NCBI RefSeq assembly: GCF_965218685.1
Contig: NZ_OZ244657.1
Coordinates: forward strand, 1,488,001-1,552,000
Length of the DNA: 64,000 nt
Direction: 5' to 3'
Source of the DNA: Thalassobius sp965218685
GTDB taxonomy: Bacteria > Pseudomonadota > Alphaproteobacteria > Rhodobacterales > Rhodobacteraceae
This document shows, in pieces, positions 48,327-57,535 of this stretch. Position 1 is the stretch's first letter. Each line of letters begins with the position of its first letter. A model generated the notes under the pieces. The model was given only the letters and a program-made list of their open reading frames with translations. It ran no database searches and was not told where the DNA came from. A program made the translations under genes and the position numbers.

Positions 48327-49556
48327 ATGCCGTTTTCAAAAGTTCTGTCTTCCGCTGTTTTTGCACTGATCCTTGGGGCTGGCGGCGTTGCCGCGCAGGG
48401 TCTTGGGGGCACGGGAATGCCAGCCGAATTCCCACCGGCCTCGTATAAGGGTAAGCAATATGTGGACAGCCGTGGGTGTGTCTACATCCGCGCCGGCGTT
48501 GATGGAAACGTGACCTGGGTGCCGCGCGTGACCCGCTCGCGTCAGCCGATTTGCGGGGCCCAGCCGACCTTTGCCAAGGCGGCCCCGGCGCCCGAGCCCA
48601 AACCAGTGGCCGCGCCCAAGCCAAAAACCAAAGTGGTTCAAGCGCCCAAGCCCGCCCCCAAGGCCGCGCCCAAACCTGCGCAGACCCCAAAACCGGTGCC
48701 CAGCCGCGTGGTTCGCGCCACCAAACCCGCACCCGCCGCACCCAAGCCGGTGATCGTGAAGGCCCCTGCGCCCAAGCGCGTTGCCCCGGCACAGATCGAA
48801 GCGCCCAAGATGGCCTCGTGCCCCAATTTCGGGGCCAGCGGAAAATATATGACCGGCCCTGGTCTGCGTTGCGGCCCGCAAGATGTATCACCCGTGGGTT
48901 ACAGCAATGGGGCTGACATGGTTTCCATTACTCCGAGGCCCCGGATTCTGCCGCGTCAGGTTTTCGAGGCTGTGCCCGCAACCTCGCGTGACGTGAAAGT
49001 GCCCGCTGGCTACAGGCCCGTGTGGGAGGATGATCGGCTGAACCCACAGCGCGGTCCTCGCGGCGCGACCGGGCAAGCACAGATGGAGCTGGTCTGGACC
49101 AACACCGTTCCGCGTAAGCTGGTTGAAAAACGCACCGGCCGGGATGTAACCCGCTTTAACCCGAACGTGACCTATCCCTATACCGATCTTGCCACGCAAC
49201 AGCGCACCAAGGCCTTCGCTTATATGAAAAAGCCGGTTGTTGCGACCAAGGGCACGACAACGAAAACGGTCAAGCCTCGGGCGGTGGTGTCCAGCAAATC
49301 GGCGCCGGCGACCAAACCGGTTGTGACCAGTGGCAAGAAATACGTGCAGGTTGGCACATTCGGTGTGCCTGCCAACGCGCAGCGGACTGCGGCGCGGTTG
49401 CAGGGCTCGGGCCTGCCGGTGCGGATCGGCCGCTATTCCAAGGGCGGCAAGCAGTATCAGATCGTGATGGCAGGGCCTTTCGGTTCGGCCCAGCAACTGA
49501 ATGCGGCCCTTGCAACAGCCCGAGGTGCCGGGTTCCGCGACGCGTTCCTGCGTTAA
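48327..49556 (+). CDS. SPOR domain protein with Pro/Ala/Lys-rich linker
   Basis: Secreted or periplasmic protein of 409 residues. The start at 48327 is chosen because a signal peptide follows (VLSSAVFALILGAGGVAAQG). Residues about 75-155 are a repetitive, very Pro/Ala/Lys-rich linker (APKPKTKVVQAPKPA). A C-terminal SPOR domain (YVQVGTFGVPANAQRTAAR to the end) binds denuded glycan strands at the division site in relatives. The segment in between (about 160-320) has no family I recognise. The gene is likely separate from upp, 67 bases upstream. Confidence 0.85.
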   Translation: MPFSKVLSSAVFALILGAGGVAAQGLGGTGMPAEFPPASYKGKQYVDSRGCVYIRAGVDGNVTWVPRVTRSRQPICGAQPTFAKAAPAPEPKPVAAPKPKTKVVQAPKPAPKAAPKPAQTPKPVPSRVVRATKPAPAAPKPVIVKAPAPKRVAPAQIEAPKMASCPNFGASGKYMTGPGLRCGPQDVSPVGYSNGADMVSITPRPRILPRQVFEAVPATSRDVKVPAGYRPVWEDDRLNPQRGPRGATGQAQMELVWTNTVPRKLVEKRTGRDVTRFNPNVTYPYTDLATQQRTKAFAYMKKPVVATKGTTTKTVKPRAVVSSKSAPATKPVVTSGKKYVQVGTFGVPANAQRTAARLQGSGLPVRIGRYSKGGKQYQIVMAGPFGSAQQLNAALATARGAGFRDAFLR

Positions 49557-49557
49557 C

Positions 49558-50589
49558 TCATTCGGCGTCACAGATTTCCTGAAGACGGACCCACTCGGCA
49601 TCCTGCAGGATCACCGGGGCCGTCTGACCACGCAGAGGGTCGGCCTCGATCAGGGGCAAGGTCGCCTCGCCGGACACGTCCAGGGCATAGGCATAGGGCG
49701 CGGCGGGGATTTGCGCCTGCCCAAAGGCCTGCAGCAAGGCCTGATCGGGCACAGGGCTGCGAGGATTTGCCAGAACGGTTTCGGCATATCCGGCCAATGT
49801 GTCCTGCGGTAGCGTTCCGGTGGTCAGCAGGCGCAGCGTGTCGGTAAAGCCGCTTTGGTCCAGCAGCTGCGCCAGCGGGTCAACCTGGGCGCTGCGCGTC
49901 AGCTCGGCCAGCACAAAGCCCGCGACGACGGCGGGATCCTCGTATTCCTCGATCAGGCGACGGCTTATCAGCAGGATCTGACCGGGCAGCATCACTGTTT
50001 CAGACAGGCCCGCGCGCATCACCACGATCTGGCGGGCGCCATGGCCAGCAAGCTGCACCCGCGTGGCCAGATGGTCCAGAACCGCTGCCGTGCCCGGCGC
50101 TGCGCAGGTCTGGCCGGTCAGGCGTTCGGCGTGGGTCAGCAGCCGGGCGCCCAGATCCTGGCGCTTGACCTCGGGGACGACGCGAACGGTGTGGCGCAGC
50201 ATCGCGCCGGGCAGCCACAAAGTGCCCAACAGCCCCATGGTCAGCACCACAAACCCCAGGATCATCAGGCGCAAACGCCCGGGTTTGGCCCGTCCGCGCC
50301 CGACGGCCTGACGCAGTTTTTCGATGGCGCTGATCATCTCGGATTCCGTGTCAGGCAGTTCCAAAACTTCATCAGGATCGCCATCGGGGTGATAGATCGC
50401 GGGGGTCTCGCCGGGGTTGGCGCGTTCGATCGCGGCCAGAGACCAGTGGGTCAGCGGGCGTTCCTGTGAATCGGTGATGACCAGCGTGGCATCGCCGATC
50501 GAGACGATCACCTCGCGTCGCTGTGTGTCCGCGTCGGGGCGCCATAGACCAGTGGCTTCGATCCGCTGGTATTTCTCAAGTGCCGTCAT
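49558..50589 (-). CDS. Membrane-anchored M48-like protein without zinc motif
   Basis: A 343-residue protein. Residues 1 to about 95 are a soluble, acidic domain, one membrane helix follows (RLMILGFVVLTMGLLGTLW, about 105-125) and the rest is probably periplasmic. There, VMLPGQILLISRRLIEE and AVVAGFVLAELTRS resemble the strand and helix of M48 metallopeptidases, but the HExxH motif expected after VLA is replaced by ELTRS. It seems to be a catalytically dead relative, perhaps a scaffold. It converges with the SPOR gene, with one base between their stops. Confidence 0.5.
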   Translation of the reverse strand: MTALEKYQRIEATGLWRPDADTQRREVIVSIGDATLVITDSQERPLTHWSLAAIERANPGETPAIYHPDGDPDEVLELPDTESEMISAIEKLRQAVGRGRAKPGRLRLMILGFVVLTMGLLGTLWLPGAMLRHTVRVVPEVKRQDLGARLLTHAERLTGQTCAAPGTAAVLDHLATRVQLAGHGARQIVVMRAGLSETVMLPGQILLISRRLIEEYEDPAVVAGFVLAELTRSAQVDPLAQLLDQSGFTDTLRLLTTGTLPQDTLAGYAETVLANPRSPVPDQALLQAFGQAQIPAAPYAYALDVSGEATLPLIEADPLRGQTAPVILQDAEWVRLQEICDAE

Positions 50590-50687
50590 TCCGGGCTGCC
50601 CTGCCTCTTTCGTTACCTGTTGAATAACACGGGCAGGGCGGGGGCGTCCATCCGCCCCCGTTCACATCCGTTTCAGCGATTTGGCGC

Positions 50688-52313
50688 CTAAAGGGATTTT
50701 GCGATGGTGCGCAGCTCGAACTTCTGGATTTTCCCGGTCGAGGTTTTGGGCAGTTCCTGGAAAACCACCTTCTTCGGGGTTTTGAACCCGGCCAGATGCT
50801 CGCGCGCAAAGGCGATCATCCCGGCCTCGTCTGCGCTGTGGCCGTCCTTGAGTTCAACAAAGGCGCAGGGCACCTCGCCCCATTTTTCGTCCGGCTTGGC
50901 AACGACCGCGCACAGCAGCACATCGGGATGGCCCATCAGCACGCCCTCGACCTCGACCGAGCTGATGTTTTCCCCGCCCGAGATGATGATGTCCTTGGCC
51001 CGATCAGCGATCTGCACATAGGTATCGGGGTGCTGGATCGCGATGTCCCCGGTGTGGAAATAGCCACCCTTGAAGGCCTCGGCCGTGGCTTCGGGGTTCT
51101 TCAAATAGCCCTTCATCACCCCGTTTCCGCGCATCACAATCTCGCCCTGAGTGGTGCTATCCATAGGGATTTGTTGCATTTTTTCGTCGACGACGGTGAT
51201 GTGTTCGTAGATCGGCATGGCCACACCCTGCCGGGCCTTGATCGCGGCGCGATCTGCGCCCTCCAGCGGTTCCCACATCTCTTTCCAGGTGCATTCGGTG
51301 GCGGGGCCGTAGACTTCGGTCAGCCCGTAAACCTGCGTCACGTTAAAGCCCATAGGCTCAATCTTGGCCAGCGTCGCGGGGGCAGGGGGGGCGCCTGCGG
51401 TGAAAACCTCGACCACGTGATCAAAGTCGCGCCGGTCGCTTTCGGGTGCGTTCACCAACGTATTCAACACGATGGGCGCGCCGCCGAAATGAGTCGCGCC
51501 CTCGTCTGCGATGGCATCGAAAACCGCCTTGGCCGTGATGTCGCGGCAGCAGATCACGGTGCCGCCATAGGCAGGCATCAACCACGTGTGGCACCAGCCG
51601 TTGCAGTGGAAAAGCGGCACGATGGTCAGGTATTTCGGATGAAGTTGCAGCCGCCAGCTGATCGCCTGCCCCATCGCGTTCAGATAGGCGCCTCGGTGGT
51701 GGTAAACCACGCCCTTGGGCCGTCCGGTGGTGCCCGAGGTATAGTTCAGCGCGATGCTTTCCCATTCGTCTTGGGGCATGATCCACTGGAATTCAGGATC
51801 GCCCGAGGCCAGTAGCTCTTCATACTCCATATAGTGGCCATGCGCGTGCACGCCGGCCTGATCGTCGGCGACCTCGATCACGATGGGCGCGGGCCCCTCC
51901 ATGGTCTCGATGGCCTGAGCGACGACGGGCAGGAACTGCGGGTCCACCAGCACCACCTTGGCGCCACCGTGATCCAGGATATATGCAATCGTGTCGGTTT
52001 CCAGACGGGTGTTGATCGTGTTCAGAACGGCCCCGCAGGCTGGCACGCCGAAATGGGCTTCGGCCTGGGCGGGCAGGTTGGGAATGACGGTGGCCACCAC
52101 ATCGCCGGGCTGCACCCCCAGCTTGACCAGCCCCGAGGCCAGCCGCGTCACCCGCTCGTGATACTGTGTGTAGGTCTTGCGATGGGTGCCATAGACCACG
52201 GCCAGCAGGTCGGGAAACACGTCCTTGGCCCGGTTCAGCCATGACAGGGGCGTCAAGGGAACATAGTTCGCCGCGTTCTTCTCAAGCCCGGTTTCGTCCT
52301 GCATCCAGCCCAT
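50688..52313 (-). CDS. Acyl-CoA synthetase, DmdB-like
   Basis: AMP-forming CoA ligase of 541 residues. The AMP-binding P-loop is NYTSGTTGRPKGVVYHH, the A5 region is YGLTEVYGPATEC and the C-terminal catalytic Lys lies in PKTSTGKIQKFELR. The length and the sequence LFHCNGWCHTW fit the medium-chain/methylmercaptopropionate-CoA ligase (DmdB) branch common in roseobacters. The ATG at 52313 follows AGAGGAGGACAC. Substrate could be a medium-chain fatty acid or methylmercaptopropionate. It is about 900 bases from the fatty-acid operon on the same strand, with a divergent sulfotransferase gene between. Confidence 0.88.
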   Translation of the reverse strand: MGWMQDETGLEKNAANYVPLTPLSWLNRAKDVFPDLLAVVYGTHRKTYTQYHERVTRLASGLVKLGVQPGDVVATVIPNLPAQAEAHFGVPACGAVLNTINTRLETDTIAYILDHGGAKVVLVDPQFLPVVAQAIETMEGPAPIVIEVADDQAGVHAHGHYMEYEELLASGDPEFQWIMPQDEWESIALNYTSGTTGRPKGVVYHHRGAYLNAMGQAISWRLQLHPKYLTIVPLFHCNGWCHTWLMPAYGGTVICCRDITAKAVFDAIADEGATHFGGAPIVLNTLVNAPESDRRDFDHVVEVFTAGAPPAPATLAKIEPMGFNVTQVYGLTEVYGPATECTWKEMWEPLEGADRAAIKARQGVAMPIYEHITVVDEKMQQIPMDSTTQGEIVMRGNGVMKGYLKNPEATAEAFKGGYFHTGDIAIQHPDTYVQIADRAKDIIISGGENISSVEVEGVLMGHPDVLLCAVVAKPDEKWGEVPCAFVELKDGHSADEAGMIAFAREHLAGFKTPKKVVFQELPKTSTGKIQKFELRTIAKSL

Positions 52314-52456
52314 GGTGTCCTCCTCTGGGGTCTTCAAATCGTGGCGAATTATGCGGGCGATTGGCGTAGGGCACAATTCGTAAGAATGCGTAGATCGGCG
52401 ATATTTCCGCACGCCGTGGACTTTTCGGCGGGCGGTCAATCGGTTAGCGTCCGCGC

Positions 52457-53101
52457 ATGATCCTGTCGCATGGCCGCCAATATATCTTCATCCACATTCC
52501 CAAGACGGGGGGCACCTCCATGGCATTGGCGCTGGAGGCGCGCGCCATGAAGGATGATCTTATGCTGGGGGACACCCCCAAGGCAAAGCGTCGCCGCTCG
52601 CGGGTGTCAGACAGCCAGGCGGCGGGGCGGCTGTGGAAACACTCAACCCTTGCCGATATCGACGGATTGGCAACGCCCGCGCAAATTACCGAGTATTTCA
52701 CCTTCACCCTGGTGCGAAACCCCTGGGATCGGGTGGTTAGCTATTACCACTGGCTGCGCGACCAGAACTTCGACCATCCCGCCGTTCGCTTGGCAAAATC
52801 TCATGATTTCAGTGGGTTCATCAATCATCCGCATACGCAGATATCGCTCAAGTCGGCACCCTATGCTTTTTATATGACCGATCTCAGGGGGCGCGAGCAG
52901 TGCAATTGCTACATCCGGCTGGAGCATTTTGAAAAGGACGCCCAGCCCTTGTGGGATCACCTTGGGTTCAAGCTCGAGCTGGGCCACGTGAACCGGTCAA
53001 ACCGTGTGGGCTATCACAGGTATTACACGGACGCGGACGCCGCGTTGGTTCATGATATCTGCGCGGATGACATCGCGCGTTTCGGCTACAGCTACGACTA
53101 A
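52457..53101 (+). CDS. Sulfotransferase family 2 protein
   Basis: A 214-residue protein with the two PAPS-binding motifs of sulfotransferases: the 5'-phosphosulfate loop HIPKTGGTSMA (residues about 13-23) and the 3'-phosphate motif LVRNPWDRVVSYYHW (about 85-99). Such enzymes transfer sulfate to sugars, lipids or proteins. No signal peptide is seen. The gene stands alone, divergent from the CoA ligase and convergent with fadB. The acceptor is unknown. Confidence 0.83.
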   Translation: MILSHGRQYIFIHIPKTGGTSMALALEARAMKDDLMLGDTPKAKRRRSRVSDSQAAGRLWKHSTLADIDGLATPAQITEYFTFTLVRNPWDRVVSYYHWLRDQNFDHPAVRLAKSHDFSGFINHPHTQISLKSAPYAFYMTDLRGREQCNCYIRLEHFEKDAQPLWDHLGFKLELGHVNRSNRVGYHRYYTDADAALVHDICADDIARFGYSYD

Positions 53102-53182
53102 ACTCCGCGCTCTGAACGCAGCGCCAGCGGCCCGCAGGGCTGATCCGGCCTGCGCGTCAGCGCAGTCCGCTTAATAGCAAAC

Positions 53183-53204
53183 GCGCCCCCGTTTCCGGGG
53201 GCGC
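53183..53204. terminator. Hairpin between sulfotransferase gene and fadB
   Basis: GCGCCCCCG and CGGGGGCGC form a perfect 9-base-pair stem with loop TTTC. Both convergent genes end nearby. The tails are poor (plus: GCCTTTCCTT; minus: GTTTGCT), so it is probably a weak bidirectional terminator. Confidence 0.65.
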
Positions 53205-53225
53205 GCCTTTCCTTGTCTGTCCGGC

Positions 53226-55427
53226 TTAGGCTGCGGATTTTGCCTCGGGGTCGAACCGGCCATAGAAGCTTTGGCCCTTTGCCGCCATGTCCCGCAGCAG
53301 ATCGGGGCATTTGAACCGCTCACCATAGGCCGCTTCCAGCTCGTCACAGCGTTGGGCGGCGTATTCGGCGCCCAGCATGTCCAGCCAGCTGTAGGGCCCA
53401 CCGGTCCAGGGCGCAAAGCCCCAGGCCAGGATCGCGCCCACGTCACCTTCGCGGATGTCTTCAACAACACCTTCTTCCAGTGCGCGCACCGCTTCCAGCA
53501 CCTGCGCGAACATCAGGCGGTCCTTGACGTCCTGAATGTCCGGAAGCTCTTCGGCGGCCGGATATTTCTCGGTGATGCCCTGCCAATAGCCCTGGCGCTT
53601 GCCCTTCTCGTCATAGTCAAAGAAGCCCGCCTTGGATTTGCGGCCCAGACGGCCCAGCTCTTCCATCCAGAAGATCAGATCGTCCGAGGGACTTTCAGGA
53701 TAGGCGTCGCCCATCGCGGCCTTGGTCGCGCGGGCAATCTTGGCGCCCAGATCGACCGAGGTTTCGTCCGTCAGCTGGATCGGCCCCACGGGGAAGCCCA
53801 ACTGCTGCGCCGCGTGATCGACCATTGCCGCCGGGGTGCCCTCGGTCACGATGCGCATTGCTTCGTTCATGTAGGGGATGATGCAGCGGTTGCAGTAGAA
53901 GAACCGCGCGTCATTGACCACGATCGGGGTTTTGCGGATCTGGCGGACGTAATCCAGCGCCTTGGCCACCGCGCGGTCGCCGGTTTCCTTGCCTTTAATA
54001 ATCTCGACCAACAGCATGCGTTCGACCGGGCTGAAGAAGTGGATGCCGATGAACTGCTCGGGGCGCACGGACGCCTTGGCCAAGCCGGTGATCGGCAGGG
54101 TCGAGGTGTTCGAGGCAAAGATGCAATCCTCGGGAATGATCGCCTCGACCTTCTTGGTCATATCAGCCTTCACGCCGGGGTCTTCGAACACCGCCTCGAT
54201 GATCAGGTCACAGCCTTTCAGCGCGTCCAGATCGGGAGTGGCGGTGATGCGGGCCAGCAGGGCCTCTTTCTTCTCAGGGGTGGCTTTGCCGCGTTTGATG
54301 CCCTTGTCCATATAGGTTTCCGAGTAGGCCTTGCCGCGATCCGCCGCCTCTTGGTCGCGGTCGATTAGGACCACTTCCATGCCAGCTTGCGCGCTGACCA
54401 GAGCAATACCGGCACCCATCATGCCCGCGCCCAGAACGCCGATTTTCTTGACCGATTGATCGGGCACGTCCTTGGGACGCACGGCGCCTTTTTCCAGTGC
54501 TTCCTTGTTCAGGAACAGCGACCGGATCATGGCCGCCGAGGACGGGTTCATCAGGATGTTGGTGAACCAGCGGGCTTCGATTTTCAGGGCGGTGTCGAAG
54601 GGCACCAGGGCACCTTCGTAGACCGCACTGAGCAGGGCTTTGGCAGCAGGGAAAGCACCATTGGTGTTGGCGTTCACCATGGCCGAGGCGCCCACGAAAG
54701 TCGGGAAGCCAGCGGGGTGATACGGCGCACCGCCGGGCATTTTATAGCCCTTCGCGTCCCAGGGTTTGACCAGATCGGCGTCCTTGGCGTTCAGCACCCA
54801 TTCGCGGGCAGCCGCAATCGGATCCTCGACGACCTCGTCAATGATGCCCGCGCCCTTTGCTTTTTTCGGGTCAACCAGCTTGCCTTGCAGCAGGAACGGG
54901 CTGGCGCCCATCGCGCCCATCTTGCGGACCAGGCGGGTGGTGCCGCCTGCGCCCGGGAAAATGCCGACCATGATTTCCGGCAGGCCGATCTTGGCCTTGG
55001 GGTTGTCAGCGGCAAAGATACGGTGCGTGGACAGGGGCAGCTCCAGCCCGATGCCAACGGCGGTGCCGGGCAGGGCGGCCGCAATCGGTTTGCCGCCTTT
55101 CTTGGTTTTGAAGTCCATCCCGGCCAGTTCGATCTTGCGCAGCAGGCCGTGCATTTTCATGGTGCCTTCGAACAGGCCGCGCGCGGGATCGTCGCCCGCA
55201 TCGGCCTTCATCTTGGCCAGCACGTTAAGGTCCATCCCGCCGGCGAAATCCTTCTTGCCGCTGGTGATGACCACGCCTTTGACGGCCTCGTCGGCCAGCG
55301 CGTCGTCGATCAGATCGCTGAGCAGAAGCAGAGCCTCGGCGCTCATGACGTTCATGGACTTACCGGGGCAATCCCAGGTGATGGTGGCGACGCCCTCGGC
55401 GTCTTTGGTCATGATGAAATCAGTCAT
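53226..55427 (-). CDS. fadB: 3-hydroxyacyl-CoA dehydrogenase / enoyl-CoA hydratase fusion
   Basis: Beta-oxidation enzyme of 733 residues doing hydration and NAD-dependent oxidation. The N-terminal crotonase domain (residues 1 to about 190) has the oxyanion motif GGMDLNVLA and GIFPGAGGTTRL (catalytic Glu not further placed). The dehydrogenase starts at KIGVLGAGMMGAGIALVS (about residue 320) with a Rossmann fold and IIEAVFEDPGVK. The start at 55427 follows AGGAGTGACAGAC; an in-frame GTG at 55436 is inside that site. It is 21 bases after the thiolase gene on the same strand. Confidence 0.93.
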   Translation of the reverse strand: MTDFIMTKDAEGVATITWDCPGKSMNVMSAEALLLLSDLIDDALADEAVKGVVITSGKKDFAGGMDLNVLAKMKADAGDDPARGLFEGTMKMHGLLRKIELAGMDFKTKKGGKPIAAALPGTAVGIGLELPLSTHRIFAADNPKAKIGLPEIMVGIFPGAGGTTRLVRKMGAMGASPFLLQGKLVDPKKAKGAGIIDEVVEDPIAAAREWVLNAKDADLVKPWDAKGYKMPGGAPYHPAGFPTFVGASAMVNANTNGAFPAAKALLSAVYEGALVPFDTALKIEARWFTNILMNPSSAAMIRSLFLNKEALEKGAVRPKDVPDQSVKKIGVLGAGMMGAGIALVSAQAGMEVVLIDRDQEAADRGKAYSETYMDKGIKRGKATPEKKEALLARITATPDLDALKGCDLIIEAVFEDPGVKADMTKKVEAIIPEDCIFASNTSTLPITGLAKASVRPEQFIGIHFFSPVERMLLVEIIKGKETGDRAVAKALDYVRQIRKTPIVVNDARFFYCNRCIIPYMNEAMRIVTEGTPAAMVDHAAQQLGFPVGPIQLTDETSVDLGAKIARATKAAMGDAYPESPSDDLIFWMEELGRLGRKSKAGFFDYDEKGKRQGYWQGITEKYPAAEELPDIQDVKDRLMFAQVLEAVRALEEGVVEDIREGDVGAILAWGFAPWTGGPYSWLDMLGAEYAAQRCDELEAAYGERFKCPDLLRDMAAKGQSFYGRFDPEAKSAA

Positions 55428-55448
55428 GTCTGTCACTCCTGCCCCGAA

Positions 55449-56660
55449 TTACACGCGTTCGATGATGGTGGCCGCGCCCATGCCGGATGCGATGCACAAG
55501 GTGGCCAGGCCGACCTCTTTGTCCTGACGCTCCAGCTCGTCCAGCAGGGTGCCGATGATGATGGCTCCGGTGGCGCCCAGCGGGTGACCCATCGCGATCG
55601 AGCCGCCGTTGACATTCACCTTGTCCATGTCCGCGTCAAACGCCTGTTGGAAGCGCAGCACGACCGAGGCAAAGGCCTCGTTGACCTCGCACAGATCAAT
55701 GTCACTGAACTGCATCCCGGCATCTTTCAGGATCTTCTGCGTGGCGGGCACGGGGCCGGTCAGCATGATCGTCGGCTCGGTGCCGATTTTGCAGGTCTGA
55801 CGGATGCGCGCGCGCGGCTTCAGGCCGTATTTCTTGCCGAAATCGGCATTGCCGATCAGAACACCAGCCGAGCCATCCACGATACCCGAGCTGTTGCCCG
55901 CGTGGTGAATGTGGTTGATCCGCTCCAGATGGGGGTATTTCAGCATCGCGACCTTATCAAAGCCGGGCATCACCTCGCCCATGTCCTTGAACGAAGGTTT
56001 CAGCGCGCCCAGACCCTGCATATCGGTGCCGGGACGGATGAATTCGTCATAGTCCAGGATGGTCAGGCCGTTCTGGTCGGTCACCGGGATCACGGATTTG
56101 GCGAAACGGTTGTCGTCCCATGCGGCCTTGGCCCGCTTTTGCGATTCCACGGCCAGAGCGTCTGCCTGATCACGGGTAAAGCCATATTCGGTGGCGATGA
56201 TGTCCGCGGAAATGCCCTGCGGGACAAAGTATTTCTCCATCGCGACCGAAGGATCGGCGGCCACGGCGGCTCCGTCGCTGCCCATGGGCACGCGGCTCAT
56301 CATTTCGACACCACCGGCGATATAGGCATCACCCGCGCCGCCCTTCACCTGGTTGGCGGCCAGGTTCACAGCCTCCATGCCGCTTGCGCAGAAGCGGTTG
56401 ATCGACAGGCCGGGGATGGATTCGTCCAGATCCGAGCCCAAAACGGCGGTACGCGCCAGGCAGGCGCCTTGCTCCATTACCTGGGTGACGTTGCCCCAGA
56501 TCACGTCCTCGACTGCATGGCCTTCCAACCCGTTGCGGTCTTTCAGCGCGTTCAACACGTTCGAGGACAACCGCACTGCGGTTACCTCGTGCAGCGACCC
56601 GTCCGGGCGGCCCTTGCCACGCGGCGTGCGCACGGCGTCATAGATATAGGCTTCGGTCAT
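55449..56660 (-). CDS. fadA: Acetyl-CoA C-acyltransferase (thiolase)
   Basis: Thiolase of 403 residues that cleaves 3-ketoacyl-CoA. The nucleophilic Cys is in INRFCASGMEAV, the His is in NGGSIAMGHPLGATGA, and the acid/base Cys is in TLCIASGMGAAT. It is the partner of the adjacent FadB-type enzyme, forming the usual complex. It follows the GST gene by 75 bases on the same strand. Confidence 0.94.
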   Translation of the reverse strand: MTEAYIYDAVRTPRGKGRPDGSLHEVTAVRLSSNVLNALKDRNGLEGHAVEDVIWGNVTQVMEQGACLARTAVLGSDLDESIPGLSINRFCASGMEAVNLAANQVKGGAGDAYIAGGVEMMSRVPMGSDGAAVAADPSVAMEKYFVPQGISADIIATEYGFTRDQADALAVESQKRAKAAWDDNRFAKSVIPVTDQNGLTILDYDEFIRPGTDMQGLGALKPSFKDMGEVMPGFDKVAMLKYPHLERINHIHHAGNSSGIVDGSAGVLIGNADFGKKYGLKPRARIRQTCKIGTEPTIMLTGPVPATQKILKDAGMQFSDIDLCEVNEAFASVVLRFQQAFDADMDKVNVNGGSIAMGHPLGATGAIIIGTLLDELERQDKEVGLATLCIASGMGAATIIERV

Positions 56661-56735
56661 TTTTCGCCTTCCACTTTATGACTAGAGTTCAGTTCACCAG
56701 CCAGCCGCCTTGCGACCGGCCGAAATTGTTTAGAT

Positions 56736-57362
56736 TTATCCGCCCGAGCGCGGCATCAGATCATAGGGATGTTGCCATCCCGGCAGGGCGCTGATGTTGC
56801 CCAGCCAGCGGTCAATGTTTGCATAGGCCGCGCGATCAAAGCCAAAGGGCTCGGGGTAGTACAAATATCCGCAGCAGCTGAGGTCTGCATTCGTCACGCT
56901 GTCTCCGACCAGCCAGTCCTTGCCGTCCAGCGCTTGGTCCAGCACCTTCAGCGCGGCCTGCAGACGGCCAACGTTGAACCCGATCACATCGTCATTTCGG
57001 TGCTTTTCGGGCAGGAAGTTCATCAGAAACCGGGTCATCCCGGCCTGGCTGGACATTTTGTGGTTGTCCCAGAACATCCAGCGCATCACCTCGCGGGCCT
57101 CTTCGGGGGTGTTGCCGCCGAATTTTCCGGTTTTCTCGGTGATATACATCTGTATGACGCCCGATTGGGTCAGCGTCACGTCGCCATCCACCAGCACTGG
57201 CGCCTCGCCCATCACGTTTAACGCGCGGTATTCGGGGCTGCGGGCCGCGCCACTGAAAAAGTCCACCCAGACGGGTTCCCATTCCAGGCCGGACAGCTCA
57301 AGCGCCAGGGCAGCCTTGTATGAATTCCCGCTTTCACCAAAACAATAGAGTTTGATCGACAT
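56736..57362 (-). CDS. Glutathione S-transferase family protein
   Basis: A protein of 208 residues with a thioredoxin-like N-terminal domain (IKLYCFGESGNSYKAALALE, Ser as probable catalytic residue) and a helical C-terminal domain (from about residue 87). The stretch LNVMGEAPVLVDGDVTLTQSG holds the glutathione-binding cis-Pro and SG pair. It lies inside the fatty-acid operon between fadE and fadA, as in other Rhodobacteraceae. Its substrate is unknown. Confidence 0.87.
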   Translation of the reverse strand: MSIKLYCFGESGNSYKAALALELSGLEWEPVWVDFFSGAARSPEYRALNVMGEAPVLVDGDVTLTQSGVIQMYITEKTGKFGGNTPEEAREVMRWMFWDNHKMSSQAGMTRFLMNFLPEKHRNDDVIGFNVGRLQAALKVLDQALDGKDWLVGDSVTNADLSCCGYLYYPEPFGFDRAAYANIDRWLGNISALPGWQHPYDLMPRSGG

Positions 57363-57506
57363 GTACGTTCCTCCCGCCGTCGCGCTTACGCCTGAGATCG
57401 AGTGTGGGGAGTTTCCACCACAAAGAAAAGGCGGTGTTTGCCCCGTGACCCGGCGTCAGACCTTGGCACGTTACGTCCATTCTTCCCCGTGCTGTGCGCA
57501 GGGGCA

Positions 57507-57527
57507 GGGTGGGCCACAGGCCCACCC
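57507..57527 (-). other. Hairpin between fadE and the GST gene
   Basis: GGGTGGGCC and GGCCCACCC form a perfect 9-base-pair stem with a 3-base loop, 9 bases after the fadE stop. No T-run follows on the minus strand. It could be a partial terminator or a stabilising element in the operon. Confidence 0.6.
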
Positions 57528-57535
57528 CGTTTCGC

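Noticed and set aside
50639..50660. Terminator of the DmdB-like ligase gene
   Set aside because: CGGGGGCG and CGCCCCCG form an 8-base-pair stem, but no T-run follows, so the role is not supported.
54387..56681. 764-residue ORF on the plus strand
   Set aside because: It is antisense to fadB and fadA and has the typical His/Gly/Arg/Gln-rich shadow composition.
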